NCBI GenBank assembly: GCA_030248215.1
Contig: JASANG010001477.1
Location: forward strand, 1-64,000
From: Enoplolaimus lenunculus
Lineage: Eukaryota > Nematoda > Enoplea > Enoplida > Thoracostomopsidae
Length of the DNA: 64,000 nt
Direction of reading: 5' to 3'
Shown here: positions 23,301-33,485 of the stretch, in pieces
Numbering within the stretch: position 1 is the first letter of the stretch
Layout of the letters: each line of letters begins with the position of its first letter
Translations under genes and position numbers: made by a program
The notes under the pieces: model-generated
What the model was told of the DNA's origin: nothing
Database searches by the model: none
Seen by the model: the letters and a program-made list of their open reading frames with translations, nothing else

Positions 23301-26300
23301 AAATTTTTTTGAACACCTAAAATCGAGAAAGGTAAGCAGCCTTAACAGTATATTTTTTGTATGGCCACAAATTTCGGGACGAGAAATATCCCCTATTTCT
23401 TCAGTGTATGCGTCCATGGTAGAAAGGGTTTCGGAGCACGGGGGTGGTTGCTAAGAAAACTGAACTAAAATAGTTTTCGAACGTAACGGCTAGCAATTAT
23501 ACTGTCTAAAAATTAATGCTAAATGTCACACAGTTTCAGATGGTTAAAGTGCAGACACTTGTCGGCATTGATCAAAGAAACATGGAACTTAAGAACTATC
23601 GGCCAATGTATGGAACTGGAGCGGAACAGTAGTATAAGCATATTCCTAAACCTAAGCCAAAGCGTAAGAACGAGCTTATGCCTAAGCCTAAACCTAAGCA
23701 AAAAATAGTCTAACGCTTTTGACATGCTGTATTCCAGTACCATAGAAAAATGTTCTGCCCATGATCTTTTATATGACCGAATTTCAAAATAAAGCTGTAT
23801 TGCAACTACTCTTAATATTTTTTCCATTACGATACGCTGGAATAAGTTTATTTTAGACTATGTAAAATGTTTTAAGTGAAGTGGTTTTACAACTGTAAAT
23901 TGGAAAAAGGTCTCAGCGAAAGTTAAATAAAAATTTTATACCTGAATTTCGTACGCGTGGTACAGACATATCAGAGCAACCAGTGCAAGCGTTGACATCA
24001 TTACAAATATTCGTAACAGAATTGACCACACGGAGCCCTGAAACAAAGCAAATATTTTTCATAAATATCGCATATAAACTCGCAGCACAAGGACTACACA
24101 GCGTGAATGTTTATAGACAGTTGTTGAGTTGTTTTAAGATAAGTAGCAAACAAAAATTTTCTGACGAGAAGTTGGTTCCATCGCTGAAGTTTCACTACGA
24201 AATAGGCACCGTGTAGCCTACATTGAGACTATTTCAAAACCGCATGTTGGGTGACTACATAACTAAAAAATTCGCCACACAGATAGCTTTCAGCAGACAT
24301 TGAATTTTGCAGAACTATTTAATTCGTCGTAGATAGACATATACATATTCATGTATACATAATATAACTGCGTATATTGCTGCCGTTACCCAAAACGTTT
24401 TGTAACATTTCACACCTATAATATTTAACTTGAGTCAAAACTAATTTTTTCCGCATTTTCAAGTTAATTTGTTATAACACGGGCGCAAAACACCGCATGC
24501 AACATTTGTCGGACACAAAAATTTGACGCCGACTTGTCGGAATTTCGCCTACCACGTACATATACAGTTCGCAACAATTATCGCTACAATAACCGGTGAC
24601 ATATCAACCCATCCGCTGAAAGATATGATACGAAAAATTCTAAAAACCCGTCGTCAGCGGCTAGTTTGATTTAAAGCCAAAACAAGCTCCTTCAACTTGT
24701 TCCCTTTAGTAACGCATTCGGGAGCTACAGTGGCAAAAAATGGTGAGTCAAATTGATTCTCTCTGAAACAGGCTGTACAGGACTACACAAACTAAGTCAA
24801 ATTCGACTCTGCCAGAATCAAACGTGCGACTCAGTGACTCGAATTTGACTCCGGCAAAGTCGAATTTGACTCAGTTTGTGTAGTTCCGTTGAAACTATTT
24901 CGGAGACAGTCAATTAGACTCATCATTTTTGCAGTGTATAATGGGGACTCAAAAAGATTGATAGAGAAGACGAGCAGAACATTTTTTCTGTTTACAATTT
25001 TTGCTGAAACGTTTAGTTGTTGTCCTGTATGTACCTAATCTTAAAGAACAAATGTCAATTACTTTCGCAATAGTTCCGTTATTAATCAACTCAGTATCAA
25101 CGATAACAAGGGCAAGTCCGATCAGTGCGCACACAATACACGCGTTGCATACCCGTGTACTTTTGACATAATGTGCCCGCCGCTTAGGCAGGGTAGCACG
25201 GTCGTGGCGTACCCGCTCGCGTTTACGGCGTCGAATTAAACTGTTGCTAATTTGATTGAACGCAACACTTATCGATCGGTCGAGTAGCGACGATCGTGCC
25301 GAACTACTCGATATCGAGATTACAGAGTTGCCGCCGACGCTCGATTTAATACTCGACATCGGCGGCAGCATCCTTTGATGTCGATTCGACGATGACATAA
25401 TCGTGTTGCTGACGTCACCGTCGTCGGAAACTCTTTGATGTCGATTATGCGGAGACGATGACTTTATTGTATTGATAACGTCACCATCGTCAGCATTGGC
25501 GTCGTCATATTCAACAGCTATTGTGGTGTATTCGTTCACGGCAGCGTAATCGTTGCACGAAGTCCATACATCACTATCGCTGTTAAAATCTCGATGCCGC
25601 TTGATGTTGCCACCGCTGGCTTTGCCGTGACTTGTTGTATCAACGCTTTCGAGCAGCGGATAATGACTATTTTGACGGTTGCGGCGGCATTCGTTGATGT
25701 CAGAGTATTGTCGGTATTTTCCATCTTCTTCATTTGAGCGTTTTCTCGATCGACTTTCACTTCTCGACCGTTTACTTGCGCTGTTGTCAACGCCAAAGAT
25801 TGTAACTTTTCTTTTAGTTCGCCGAAGTTGATGTTCGCACCCCATGCTAGGTATAGCAGACGATTGAGATCGAGTTTTTGAACGCCGGCGCGGATTACGT
25901 TTGCCCAGATTGCCAGGAAATGCTGGTGCTTGAACTGGTTGTGTTAGTTTCAATATTGAAATCGTTGGCTTGGGTTGGACGGTGACAAATGTATCGAAAC
26001 GTTTAATGCGCGGTGACATAGCTAACGATTGAGTAGCGATTACTGGTTCGGTGTGTTTTCGTGTTGGTACTGCGTGCCGGTGTTTTACTGGATTCCTTGC
26101 TTTTAAGAAAATCATTGGATCGGATAGTTTAGACTGTACTCTGTCATTTTCAAGCTGTCTAAGGTCCGGGTTGTCCCACACCATTGGCTGAAGTGCATTT
26201 TCGGCAAAATTGTGCTCTTCAATTGGTTGAATTTGAAACTCTGGTGAAAGGTGTGTTATGTCATGAGTCAGTTTACGTTCAGAGACGCAATCGGTCGAAT

Positions 26301-26418
26301 TTTGAACTATATCAATTGCAGCTTGTGCAATATTGTTACCACGCTTAGTCCACGCTTTGCGTTTTGCAAACGTTTGCTTTTCGCGATCAGCAGCAGACAG
26401 CATTGCCGTTTTTGTCAT
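17141..26418 (-). CDS. KCNN: SK channel gene B (KCNN family), complete
   Basis: Calcium-activated potassium channel subunit. Coding exons on the minus strand: 25063-26418, 23942-24037, 22609-22918, 21339-21495, 20501-20741, 19339-19449, 18435-18556, 17141-17363. They total 2616 nt, 871 residues plus a TAG stop, with GT-AG introns and matching phases. Residues 1-420 are a Ser/Arg-rich N-terminus. S1 ends near 443, S2 is at 453-484, S3-S4 at 485-587, S5 at 588-639, an unusually long turret at 640-685, filter GYGD at 699-702, S6 to about 735, calmodulin-binding domain to about 810, and a final coiled coil. All diagnostic SK motifs are intact. Nearly every intron holds a short transposon, several very close to splice sites. 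No polyadenylation signal could be fixed with confidence. Confidence 0.95.
17696..17857. repeat. 81-bp perfect tandem duplication
   Basis: Two adjacent 81-bp units, 17696-17776 and 17777-17857, differ at about one base. Each ends in AAATCAGCTGGAACGCGCT. They lie in gene B intron 7. The end is followed by a hairpin with TGGGGCGTTCCAGCT, and the same GGAACGC...GGGGCGCTCCAGC arrangement recurs at about 63860-63925. The duplication therefore lies at the edge of a repeat family. Confidence 0.9.
18069..18360. mobile_element. GTGCAAG-type MITE in gene B intron 7
   Basis: Inverted ends TTAAGCCCTATCCACACGTG and CACGTATGAATAGGGCTTAA, with many internal CTTGCA/TGCAAG copies. The ends abut TTAA. It ends 75 bp from the exon 7 donor (18434). 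A second full copy is at 20177-20461. Confidence 0.88.
18435..18556 (-). CDS. KCNN: Gene B exon 7: calmodulin-binding domain
   Basis: The acceptor is ttataatatttcag at 18557; the donor is CACGA then GTGAGT after 18435. It encodes [18 protein letters not shown], a basic segment, then [12 protein letters not shown]. The match to the family (AAANVLRETWLIYK, HQRKFLQAIH) is strong, so calcium gating through calmodulin is expected. Confidence 0.95.
18584..18730. mobile_element. GCTATACTT-type GC-rich palindromic element
   Basis: Bounded by AGGGTTGAGCTATACTTTAC and GGCCATAGCCCAACTCT, inverse to each other, around a GC-rich palindrome (GCCGCCACGCGCCGC against GCGGCGTGCGGAGAC). It lies about 28 bp upstream of the exon 7 acceptor. 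Relatives are at 35751-35885 and 46349-46540. Confidence 0.65.
18914..19250. mobile_element. CAGGGTGTAAAC-type element in gene B intron 6
   Basis: The left end CAGGGTGTAAACTGATAT with ACGGAAACGGATAGC faces a right end GGAAACGGATATCCGGTTAACACC-like sequence (its inverse for GGTGTTAACC). Related ends are at about 21566 and 59631. The copy ends about 88 bp from the exon 6 donor. Confidence 0.55.
19339..19449 (-). CDS. KCNN: Gene B exon 6: distal S6 and calmodulin-binding start
   Basis: The acceptor is gttgttttcag at 19450; the donor is ACACGG then GTAAGT after 19339. It is exactly 37 codons, phase 0 on both sides. It encodes the end of S6 and [17 protein letters not shown], almost identical to gene A exon 6. 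Confidence 0.96.
19552..19640. repeat. Degenerate GCCTAA hexamer tract
   Basis: A run of AAGCCTAA-like hexamers with substitutions, without clear TTAGGC-A or -B ends. Probably an eroded copy of one of those families, in gene B intron 5. Confidence 0.6.
20177..20461. mobile_element. GTGCAAG-type MITE in gene B intron 5
   Basis: Ends TAAAGCCTTATTTACCCGTG and CACGTGTCAATAGGGTTCAA, with internal CTTGCAGCTGCA repeats. It ends about 40 bp from the exon 5 donor at 20500. Same family as 18069-18360. Confidence 0.88.
20501..20741 (-). CDS. KCNN: Gene B exon 5: long turret, pore helix and filter
   Basis: The acceptor is cgtatctttcag at 20742; the donor is ATTGTG then GTGAGT after 20501. It encodes a turret of about 45 residues rich in Ser, Ala, Gly and Gln, then [15 protein letters not shown], the filter [12 protein letters not shown] and proximal S6. 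The gene A exon is 87 bp shorter (154 bp), and the whole difference is in the turret. The frame stays open through the extra segment, so it is likely translated. Confidence 0.95.
21033..21263. mobile_element. TTAGGC-B MITE in gene B intron 4
   Basis: Begins GCCCGTGTAAAGATCGGAGG CGGAACG and ends CCTGTTCTATACATTGGCC, with degenerate TTAGGC hexamers between. It lies between exons 4 and 5. Confidence 0.85.
21339..21495 (-). CDS. KCNN: Gene B exon 4: S4-S5 linker and S5
   Basis: The acceptor is tttttgttttcag at 21496; the donor is GAGCG then GTAAGT after 21339. 157 bp, phase 1 in and phase 2 out, as in gene A. It encodes [25 protein letters not shown] and an S5 helix ending QCER. Open frames on the opposite strand here are shadows. 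Confidence 0.95.
21566..21868. mobile_element. CAGGGTGTAAAC-like element in gene B intron 3
   Basis: The ends GGCAGGGTGCAGCCGG and GTTGTACCCTGGCGATAG are imperfect inverses and resemble the ends at 18914 and 59631. Inside is ACCGGAGCCGGAGT-rich sequence. An open plus-strand frame of about 126 codons crosses it, but I recognise no protein in it. Confidence 0.4.
22340..22598. mobile_element. CTGTAG-type MITE, 5'-truncated, next to a splice donor
   Basis: Matches the right 60% of 13701-14143 (GAGCGATAATGCAAGG, repeated GGACTCTA motifs) and ends TTATTCGGGTAACTACAGT. The terminus is 10 nt inside the intron from the exon 3 donor at 22608. The left end is missing. Confidence 0.85.
22609..22918 (-). 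CDS. KCNN: Gene B exon 3: S3 and S4
   Basis: The acceptor is cttattttttag at 22919; the donor is CAAG then GTAAGA after 22609, in phase 1. It encodes [20 protein letters not shown]3 with [15 protein letters not shown], a Ser/Thr-rich S3-S4 loop, then [18 protein letters not shown] (S4). The loop is longer than in gene A. Confidence 0.95.
23600..23773. mobile_element. TTAGGC-B MITE in gene B intron 2
   Basis: Begins CGGCCAATGTATGGAACTGG with CGGAACAGTAGTATAAGCAT, contains GCCTAA hexamers, and ends AAAATGTTCTGCCCATGATC. About 174 bp. Confidence 0.75.
23942..24037 (-). CDS. KCNN: Gene B exon 2: S2 helix
   Basis: The acceptor is tttgctttgtttcag at 24038; the donor is ATTCAG then GTATAA after 23942. 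It is exactly 32 codons, phase 0 on both sides. It encodes an S2 helix ([18 protein letters not shown]) ending LYHAYEIQ, aligning with the family IVYHAREIQ. It is too short for simple ORF searches and was found by splice and family motif. Confidence 0.93.
24727..24938. mobile_element. CACTGCAAAAA-type palindromic MITE
   Basis: Ends ACAGTGGCAAAAAATGGTGA and TCATCATTTTTGCAGTGTA, and most of the element folds on itself (AGTCAAATTCGACTC against GAGTCGAATTTGACTC-like arms). It is bounded by TA. A second copy lies at 42809-43018. This copy is in gene B intron 1, about 120 bp from the exon 1 donor. Confidence 0.88.
25063..26418 (-). CDS. KCNN: Gene B exon 1: long N-terminus and S1
   Basis: 452 codons open from ATG 26418 to the donor GCGAAA then GTAATT after 25063, in phase 0. 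The N-terminus is Ser/Arg/Asn-rich, has short imperfect repeats ([17 protein letters not shown] recurs nearby) and no recognised domain. The end encodes a basic stretch, then S1 ([16 protein letters not shown]). Vertebrate SK N-termini are also long and variable. The ATG is the first in the open frame. Confidence 0.92.
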
Positions 26419-26578
26419 TAGGTTTTAATAGGCAAGACAGAACCGACCGTTGCGTAGGATTACACTGTAGATTTAGGCTAAACTTCTGGTTTATTATTCT
26501 TTGTGCGATGATGACTGCTGAATATTACTGCAAGATACCAGAAGATAGCTGGAAGTCACTGATATCGCAATTTTAGCA

Positions 26579-26824
26579 TTAACCCCTTCTCACATTGAGT
26601 TGCCTGTAGGCAGCCCAGTGCAGTGTATATACATTAAATAGTATATATAGCGCCGTGTTTAACAATTGCAACACATATACATAGTACGTAATCATCACAA
26701 GACGTGAGAGCCCCCTCGGGCTCGAGCGTCAAGCTCGCCTCCCACTCCAGTCACTGCAGTTCGAATCCTAGCATAAAAGTAGGTCTCAGGGGAAATAGAA
26801 AATATTCATGTGAGAAAGGGTTAA
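26579..26824. mobile_element. TTAA-flanked MITE with tRNA-like remnant, copy 1
   Basis: TTAA at both ends, inverted termini CCCCTTCTCACATTGAG and CATGTGAGAAAGGG. Inside are CTCGGGCTCGAGCGTCAAG and the 3' half of a tRNA-like sequence with B box AGTTCGAATCC (26759-26769). The A box half is deleted. TTAA sites with CCC/GGG-type ends suggest mobilisation by a piggyBac-like transposase. Confidence 0.8.
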
Positions 26825-27416
26825 TGTACTTAAAGAAAAAAGCATTAGCGACAGATTAGATTTTATTGAGAAAAATTCACTCTAATGTTGCACCCGTCAT
26901 ATGAAAAACAAAACTGGCTAAACCCAATTTGATATTGGCTGGGTTTCTAAAATATTACTTAACTATGCTATGCTTAAGTAAATACTTACCTTTTAAAAAA
27001 GTAATAGTTTTGATTTATATTAAGAAGGCACCACGAGTCTGCAATTTCAGTTGGACCAAGGTTAGTACACATGAGTGGTTAATTTGTAATCTATCAGATT
27101 TAGACAGGCGGCCTAAGTATTTTTGCTTAACTTAAGTACGCTTTTAAAACCGACAAAGTGGCTAACTAATTAGCACGTACTTAAGTACCAAATGATACTT
27201 AAGTAGGGTTTCAGGAACTCACACATTGCAAATCACACAATGTTACCATCGTATTGCATCACTAAATAATCGAACCTTCCCCCTCGTTTAATCTGAGACC
27301 GTGAAACCGAGCTGCCACATAAACTTTATTTTTGAAATTTTAAAATTAAAAACATCAATGTTGGCCATGGTAAATTTAATCAACCTCACCCAACTGTGAA
27401 CGGCACCCAACTGCTA

Positions 27417-27610
27417 GCGGATCCAGAGGGGGCGGAGCAGGGGGAGTACACCTCTCCGTCGGGATATTTTTTATGATAAAATGGTAAGCTTGTTTTCTTA
27501 CCTTACAATTTTCCCCTCAGAAAATTTTCTTCATATATAGCGTACAGTTAAAAAATGCGTTACATAATATTTGCCAGCCCGACCCCTGTCAGAAACTGTT
27601 GGATCCTCCA
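27417..27610. mobile_element. GGATCC-type element
   Basis: Ends GCGGATCCAGAGGGGGCGGA and TGTTGGATCCTCC, with the family core ATAGCGTACAGTTAAAAAATGCG-like sequence (compare 37326-37513, 32987-33215). About 194 bp. Confidence 0.7.
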
Positions 27611-28487
27611 TTGCACCCAACTTGAAAATTACGTTCAAATTGCGTCCAAATGGCGTACCGAGAAATTAAAATTGGCGGTGGCCGATATCGAATTAAATGA
27701 CTATTCATTTAAGTACTCTGGGTCGTAAGATGAAAACTGATAAACCACTAACGTTGGTTCAATAATGCAGTGACCATTTATCTCAAAGAAACGAACGTGA
27801 TTTGGTAATCGACCCCATGATCCGAACTTTCGCAACGTCTCTAGACAATTCCCGTAAAACGAGGAATATCATCAAAATGACCATGATTACTTGAAATGCC
27901 TTCAGTACGTCGGTTAACCATGCCACGGCAAAAAGCATATAGAAACATCTGCTTAATGGGTGCCCCAAAGCACAACAGACCGGGCACAGAATTTACTAAA
28001 TTTAAATATTTAATCAAGTTCGCTGTATAATCGCAACGAATAACACATATGACATGAAAATGAGATAAAAATTATTCAGGTTCCTACAAAGTTCAATGTT
28101 TTTAACGCTGATTAAAATCATTGGAAAATGGTTCACACATTTGAGAAGTAAACCATTAATGACATCATTCAAACCTTTTTTTCTAACTTTCAGTAAAAAT
28201 TCAAATTAGGTGCCAAAACGGCATCAGCAAATTTTTGCTCCATTTTGTGAAACTATGAGTGGAGTCTGCCCGTTCTTTGAGAAGTTTTTGTATATATTTT
28301 TAATAGAATTGTTTGTGAAAAACCTAATTAATTTTTCAGAATAACTTTGTTTGTTTTTCATTTTGGCTGCAAAAAAAGTTCCTTTTTGCTCCAGTTTCAA
28401 ATTGTTAAAGTCTTTCTGTCTTTAGAGCGAACGTTGTTATCAGGTAAGCAGTGTCCAGGTTAGTGCCGCCGTTACCCACACCAGTGA

Positions 28488-28690
28488 ATCCAAAAATTTC
28501 TGACGGGAGGACGGGCTGGCAAAAGTCATGAAACGCAACTTTTTACTGTATGCCGTATATGGACCAACTTTATGAGGGGGACAATTGTAATGTATAGACC
28601 ATAACATTTTGTCACAATAATATTTGTGATGACGGGCGTATGCTTCCCCCACCCCCTCCCTCTACATCGGCGGCGCCTACACCCATAGAG
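28488..28690. mobile_element. GGATCC-type element, degenerate
   Basis: Starts TGAATCCAAAAATTTCTGAC and contains ACTTTTTACTGTATGCCGTA, as in other copies. The right end is degenerate near CCCATAGAGGGGCC. Confidence 0.5.
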
Positions 28691-28957
28691 GGGCCTGGCG
28701 TTCTCAGGGAGCCTCAATCCGAGTGACGTAGTAAATTTCTGGTCACAATTGCAACGACTTAGTACTTAAGTACGTGCTACGTAATTTACTTCCCCATTCA
28801 CAAATTAAAAAAATTCCGCCAGCGGCGTGATTGATATTGTTATGCGAACATGAAGCGCAAGATCAAAAGAATCGATATAACCCTCCAATACACACCATTC
28901 TAAAACTCAGCAGTTGAATTTAACGCAAAAAAATGATCTTGGCGTCTCGCACGCAGC

Positions 28958-29290
28958 AGTTACTAATTTGCGTATAAGCTTTAATGGTTAAGCCTAAATT
29001 AGGACTTCTTTAAATCATTTCACAAATTATTCGGGTTACAATAAAAATAACGTCAGTACTGCAGGGTTTTTGGGTACGACAATATGAATAAATTGTTTAC
29101 AAACTTTCAAAACCGATAATCGAATCGTTAGCTAATAGCTAATTTGCGTATTAGCTTAACTAATAAGCCTAAATTGGAACTTTTTAAATTATTTCACTGA
29201 TTATTAATAGCTTTCTTGAAGGGTTTTTGGGTAAGAGCAAACAGTCTGTAGCTAATAAACAGCTTAAAATTTTAAAACCTTAATGCGAGG
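28958..29290. mobile_element. GAGCGAAGC-type element, internal fragment
   Basis: Contains repeated TTAGCTAATAGCTAATTTGCG and GGGTTTTTGGGTA motifs found in the large element at 57576-59050. Both termini are missing. Confidence 0.6.
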
Positions 29291-29319
29291 CAAGCAGTAG
29301 CATAGAGTTGTATTCTCGA

Positions 29320-29463
29320 GCCCGTAGCCAAGGGGGGCAGGTCAACCGTCCTGGAAACATTTTGGCTCCCCCTAGAAAATTTTCAGCCTTGCTTGTAAAT
29401 CATTGAAAACCCTTGTATGCGCCTCAAATTTTAACCATTCTAGCAAGGTGAGCCGGCTACGGA
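29320..29463. mobile_element. CGTAGCC-type MITE
   Basis: Clear inverted ends AGCCCGTAGCCA and GAGCCGGCTACGGAC, core CTTGCTTGTAAATCATTGAA and ACCCTTGTATGC. 144 bp. Confidence 0.85.
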
Positions 29464-29888
29464 CATGTGTATTATACACAATATTTTGCGTAAAACGAAA
29501 AGGGGGTTACGAGGTCTCAATGAACACTCTTGGATCTGTCAACTTGACTGGTTAATTTTATGAAACAATCTCCTGTTTGGGTTTGGAAGCCGTAACCAAA
29601 ACTATTGAAACTTGTATTTAACATTGTACTGTTATTAATTGAACGTTTTTAAACAAAACACAATGTAAGCCTCAGAGAATCGTACCATTCGACCGCAGGC
29701 CAGTTGCCAGTTCTAGGAACATGAAGTGAGACCAAAACAATTTTATCAGAAACATTTGGAAAATTAACATAACTTACAAACATTGCAAATGTTCGCCAGG
29801 TATTATTCACCAGGTATTATTTAGTAGAAACGGGCAAAATGTCAAGCAAGACAACGTCCTAAACGTAAAGATATGTAAATGCGAGATT

Positions 29889-30012
29889 ATGCAGTTTCCA
29901 CAATATCATGAGTACTCCAGGTATTAACTTTTGAGGTGGTAGTGTGCAACGCACTGAAGGTTTTTTGGCTTCAGTGCGCTGTATTGTACTCATGATATTG
30001 CGGAAACTGCAT
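29889..30012. repeat. Long hairpin (27-nt arms with nested inner stem)
   Basis: The outer arms 29889-29915 and 29986-30012 pair over 27 nt with one G-U type change. An inner stem pairs GCACTGAAG (29951-29959) with CTTCAGTGC (29969-29977). It could be a fold-back element or a structured RNA; nothing here decides which. Confidence 0.85.
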
Positions 30013-30725
30013 TTTAATACACACTGTTTTGATTTAAAACATTGTGGTTCGCATTACAAAACAAACTAAATTTCACTAAAAATAGAGCGCTGACATTTTA
30101 GCTTTCTAGCTGATATTCAGCATAGACACTTCCGGTAAAACACATTTAAACATTTGTGATGGCAAGTGAAACGCGCGTTTATTGCGTAAGAATGCTTTTA
30201 AGTAAACTTTGAGAGCGGAAATCGATTTTGTCCGTACAACAGGAGCAGATATCTTTTCAAAATACAGCAAGAATAAACTAAAAATGGTCATCCGGCGAAT
30301 AAATATGTGCACGGAAATGTATTTGTTGATAACCAGAGTCAACTCATATTTCATAATTTATACTATCAATGCGAAACAGGGGCTTTGCTAGAATTTTATT
30401 TAGGTCCAGTATAAAAGTCATTTTTTTTGGAATCTAGAATCCTGCAGGATTATTCTAAACACGGTAAATGTGCATATTTCGTCGCTCAAAAGTTGAATAT
30501 ATTTCATTTATACACCCTTTTAGTACACGGCACTGACACTAAAGCGCCCCCATAGCTTAACAACGCTTTAGTATGAAAATTATAAAATACACCTGAACCA
30601 CAGGCCCATCAGAATACGAGGAACCATCTTAAAAGATAACTTTTCAACCAGGTAAACTTTCAACTGTGTTTATTGTACTTTTGATAGCGTTTACGACTAC
30701 GGTAAGCAATAATTTTTGCAAATTA

Positions 30726-30805
30726 ACTGTATGATAATTGTCAAAGTGGACAAAATATAACTTTTAAGTGTATGATAATTGTCAAAGTGGACAAAATATA
30801 ACTTT
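30726..30805. repeat. 43-bp tandem duplication
   Basis: TGTATGATAATTGTCAAAGT GGACAAAATATAACTTT occurs twice in direct succession. Two units, no known role. Confidence 0.85.
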
Positions 30806-31463
30806 CATTGTTTGACTCGTTTGAAAATATTCGGTTTCGGCGCACTAGCGAATCCTGTCGAACATTTCTCGGATGGTAAATACCGGAACGACGCTTCTGA
30901 GTTTCATTTTAAGCCCGTTTTGTATTGATTTCATTACAAAAACCTACTATGGAATAGGCTTCATTCTAAACATGTCAAAATGTCAGAGTAACCGGGCGTT
31001 AATATAGAGGCAGAATAGCAAAGAAATCTTTGCGAGCGAGAAGACAAACGCAATTTTAGCAATAAATTACAAGGAAAAACTGCCACGCTGTTCGTATTCA
31101 GCGTAGGGATCAAACGTGAAGATTCTTTAGATCCACTCTTGGTGTCACGCTATTTTCGTTTATTTCGGCTATTTTTCTTGAACTGCTGTATAAACAAACT
31201 GCGGTGAACCAAAAACTAACGGTGTTCGCGGAATGACATCCGCGGAACTGAAATGATACATTGACGCGTACACGAGTCTGACGCTGTCAGACTCCAATCG
31301 TTTTTTATTTTAAATTTGACAAAAAAATTTTAATACTTAATACGGGGATGAAATTCGTTGGCACTCAAAGAACACCGCTGGATCCACCCGTGAACCATTC
31401 AAGAACATTCAAATTTCTTCAAATTCTAAGCAAAATTTTGTTTCACAATGTTTTTCTTACACT

Positions 31464-31701
31464 CCAGAGTCCATATTCTTAAATGTGTGTAGCACCTATC
31501 ATCAGTTGATGATCGGTCTTGTAAACATTCAAACCAGTGAATATACTGAGGCGACTCAAAATTTGGAGCATATTTCGAATATAATTTGCTCTACTCCGGC
31601 ACCAAATTTTAAGACGTCAGCAACTGAAATATTTAGCGAGTTTAAGAACATATACTAAACTGCTAATAGTTGCTATACACATTTGAGAAGAAGGGCCCAG
31701 A
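31464..31701. mobile_element. TGTGTAGCACC-type MITE
   Basis: Left TATTCTTAAATGTGTGTAGC ACCTATCATCAGTTGATGAT, right TAGTTGCTATACACATTTGAGAA; internal TTGCTCTACTCCGGCACCAA. About 238 bp. CCAGAGTCC lies at both borders, a possible target duplication. Confidence 0.8.
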
Positions 31702-31963
31702 GTCCCATAAACCCGCGACTGATCATTAATATTATGCAAGGGAAAGACAACTCAATTCAAAACGTTGCTTGAAATAATTTAATTTACGTTTGCCATTCTG
31801 CGGTTTGCAGTGGCGGTCTTGGTTTTTAATATGTCAAAAACAACGCGTCTGAGATAAAATAGTCAATTCTTTATCTGTTCTGCGAGTGACAACTGACAAT
31901 GCATTATACCACCCAGAGTAAAATCCATACTCCACATACGATAAATCATGATGACAAAAATCC

Positions 31964-32178
31964 TGATTTAGGTTTAGGCTTAGGCAATGGCGGATCCATG
32001 GGGGGGCACCCCGGCCGTGGGCCCCCCAGCAGCATCTCGACAAAAATTATATAGCAATTTTATGACAATAATTCGTGGTTTGTGTGCGGGTCAAAAGTAA
32101 GTTTATTACCAGTGAAATTTTGGCCCCCCATTTTGACATCCTGGATCCGCCACTGGGCTTAGGCTTAGGAATTAGAAA
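31964..32178. mobile_element. TTAGGC tract interrupted by a GGATCC element
   Basis: GATTTAGGTTTAGGCTTAGG stops at 31987 and resumes as GGGCTTAGGCTTAGGAATTA after 32152. The intervening 31988-32152 is a GGATCC element with ends TGGCGGATCCA and TGGATCCGCCA. This is a nested insertion: the GGATCC element is the younger. Confidence 0.8.
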
Positions 32179-32280
32179 CAGGAAAGTTGTTTGAAACGAT
32201 TAAGTTTACGAGTAACATTTGACGTAAGTATTATATGTAATCATGCATGATATATGCCAAGAGTGAATGATCCATACTTC

Positions 32281-32395
32281 AACAAGAGTATGCAACTGGA
32301 CACATCCTATGCAGGAAAGAATGTACCCGGCACGCGATGCAGTTTACCCATACCTTCTCATTTAGCGGAGTGTTGAAACCTTGAAAGCAGACAAA
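32281..32395 (+). repeat. Dispersed repeat (GCAAGAGTATGCAACTGG family), copy 2
   Basis: AAGAGTATGCAACTGGACAC, AGGAAAGAATGTACCCGGCA, GCGGAGTGTTGAAACCTTGA: colinear with 290-400. Confidence 0.65.
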
Positions 32396-32693
32396 ACTCT
32401 TGCGATGCACAGTGTCCACCAAAGATGTAAACTATAGAAAAGCGGATTTTCGATTGTACGGCTGTGCAGCTTTAGCCTGTTAGCTTAAGTGCTAGCGTAA
32501 GTCTTAGCCTGCGTCATTCCTAAGTCTGAGTTTTATTGCCAAAATATGAACATTTCGAATACTGTGAAGAGTATATAACAGCTAGAGACGGTATAGACAT
32601 TCATTCACATGATTCAAACAAACAAGATCTATCTTTCTACTGCTTCAATTTTGGGTGCCACAATGCCACCACGGTATAGGTAACCAAGAAGCG

Positions 32694-32747
32694 ATGCCGA
32701 TGGAATAAGCCATGCCGATGGAATAAGCCATGCCGATGGAATACACC
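32694..32747. repeat. 18-bp tandem repeat, three copies
   Basis: ATGCCGATGGAATAAGCC is repeated three times, the last unit diverging at its end. Confidence 0.92.
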
Positions 32748-32986
32748 TGAGGATTTGATTGACAGCGTCTGGCTAGCATATTATTAGCTTCGCGTTAGCT
32801 GTGACAAAACTATATACAAACTAACGCTCGCAACAGGTAGAACCTTTCAGCTCCGCCTTGTGTAAAGAGTGTAAGCAAGCGAGAACAGAGATATGCACCA
32901 GCGAAATTTGTCAAAAAATAAAAAAAACACATTTACAAGCTTTAGAATGAGTCCTGTTAATAGTTCCACGAGTCAGAGGTGGATCC

Positions 32987-33215
32987 GAAGTTTCTGACGG
33001 AAGGGGCGGTCTGGCAAATGTTACGAAACGCAATTTTCACTGTATGCTATATATGTGCTATTGGCAGCGAAAAATTGTTACGTAAGGACGTGACATTTTA
33101 GCTCCAAAAAATTTCTGAAAGGGAAAATTATAAGGTAGGGGACGTTATTATTTTTGCACAAAAAATTTCGGACAGGGGCGAACACCCCTCGCTACGCCCC
33201 CTCTGGATCTGCTAG
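32987..33215. mobile_element. GGATCC-type element
   Basis: Ends AGAGGTGGATCCGAAGTTTC and CCTCTGGATCTGCTAG, core CAATTTTCACTGTATGCTAT. About 229 bp. Confidence 0.65.
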
Positions 33216-33485
33216 TGCCTAGAGTACTGTTATCTGTAGTTAAACCAAGACGACTAAAGCCGCTGTACATAATTTAGACAAAAAGATCACACAGTACAAT
33301 TGTTGTCTAAATATTAGTGAAATAACCACCATTTCATCTTACAAGACATTTTTGCGCAAAATAACCAGATCAGAAAAACCTAAAAACATATGAAACATGA
33401 CATTCTATAATCACATTTCGGTGCAAAAACTGCTCAAAGTGCAAAATTTTGAACTGAGCAAAAATTTTTTAAATCCCAATTATAA

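Noticed and set aside
27783-27968. 61-codon minus-strand frame with one hydrophobic segment, considered as an S2 exon for C1
   Set aside because: It lacks the EIQ end, has no good phase-0 acceptor and donor pair around the helix, and similarity to S2 is only in hydrophobicity.
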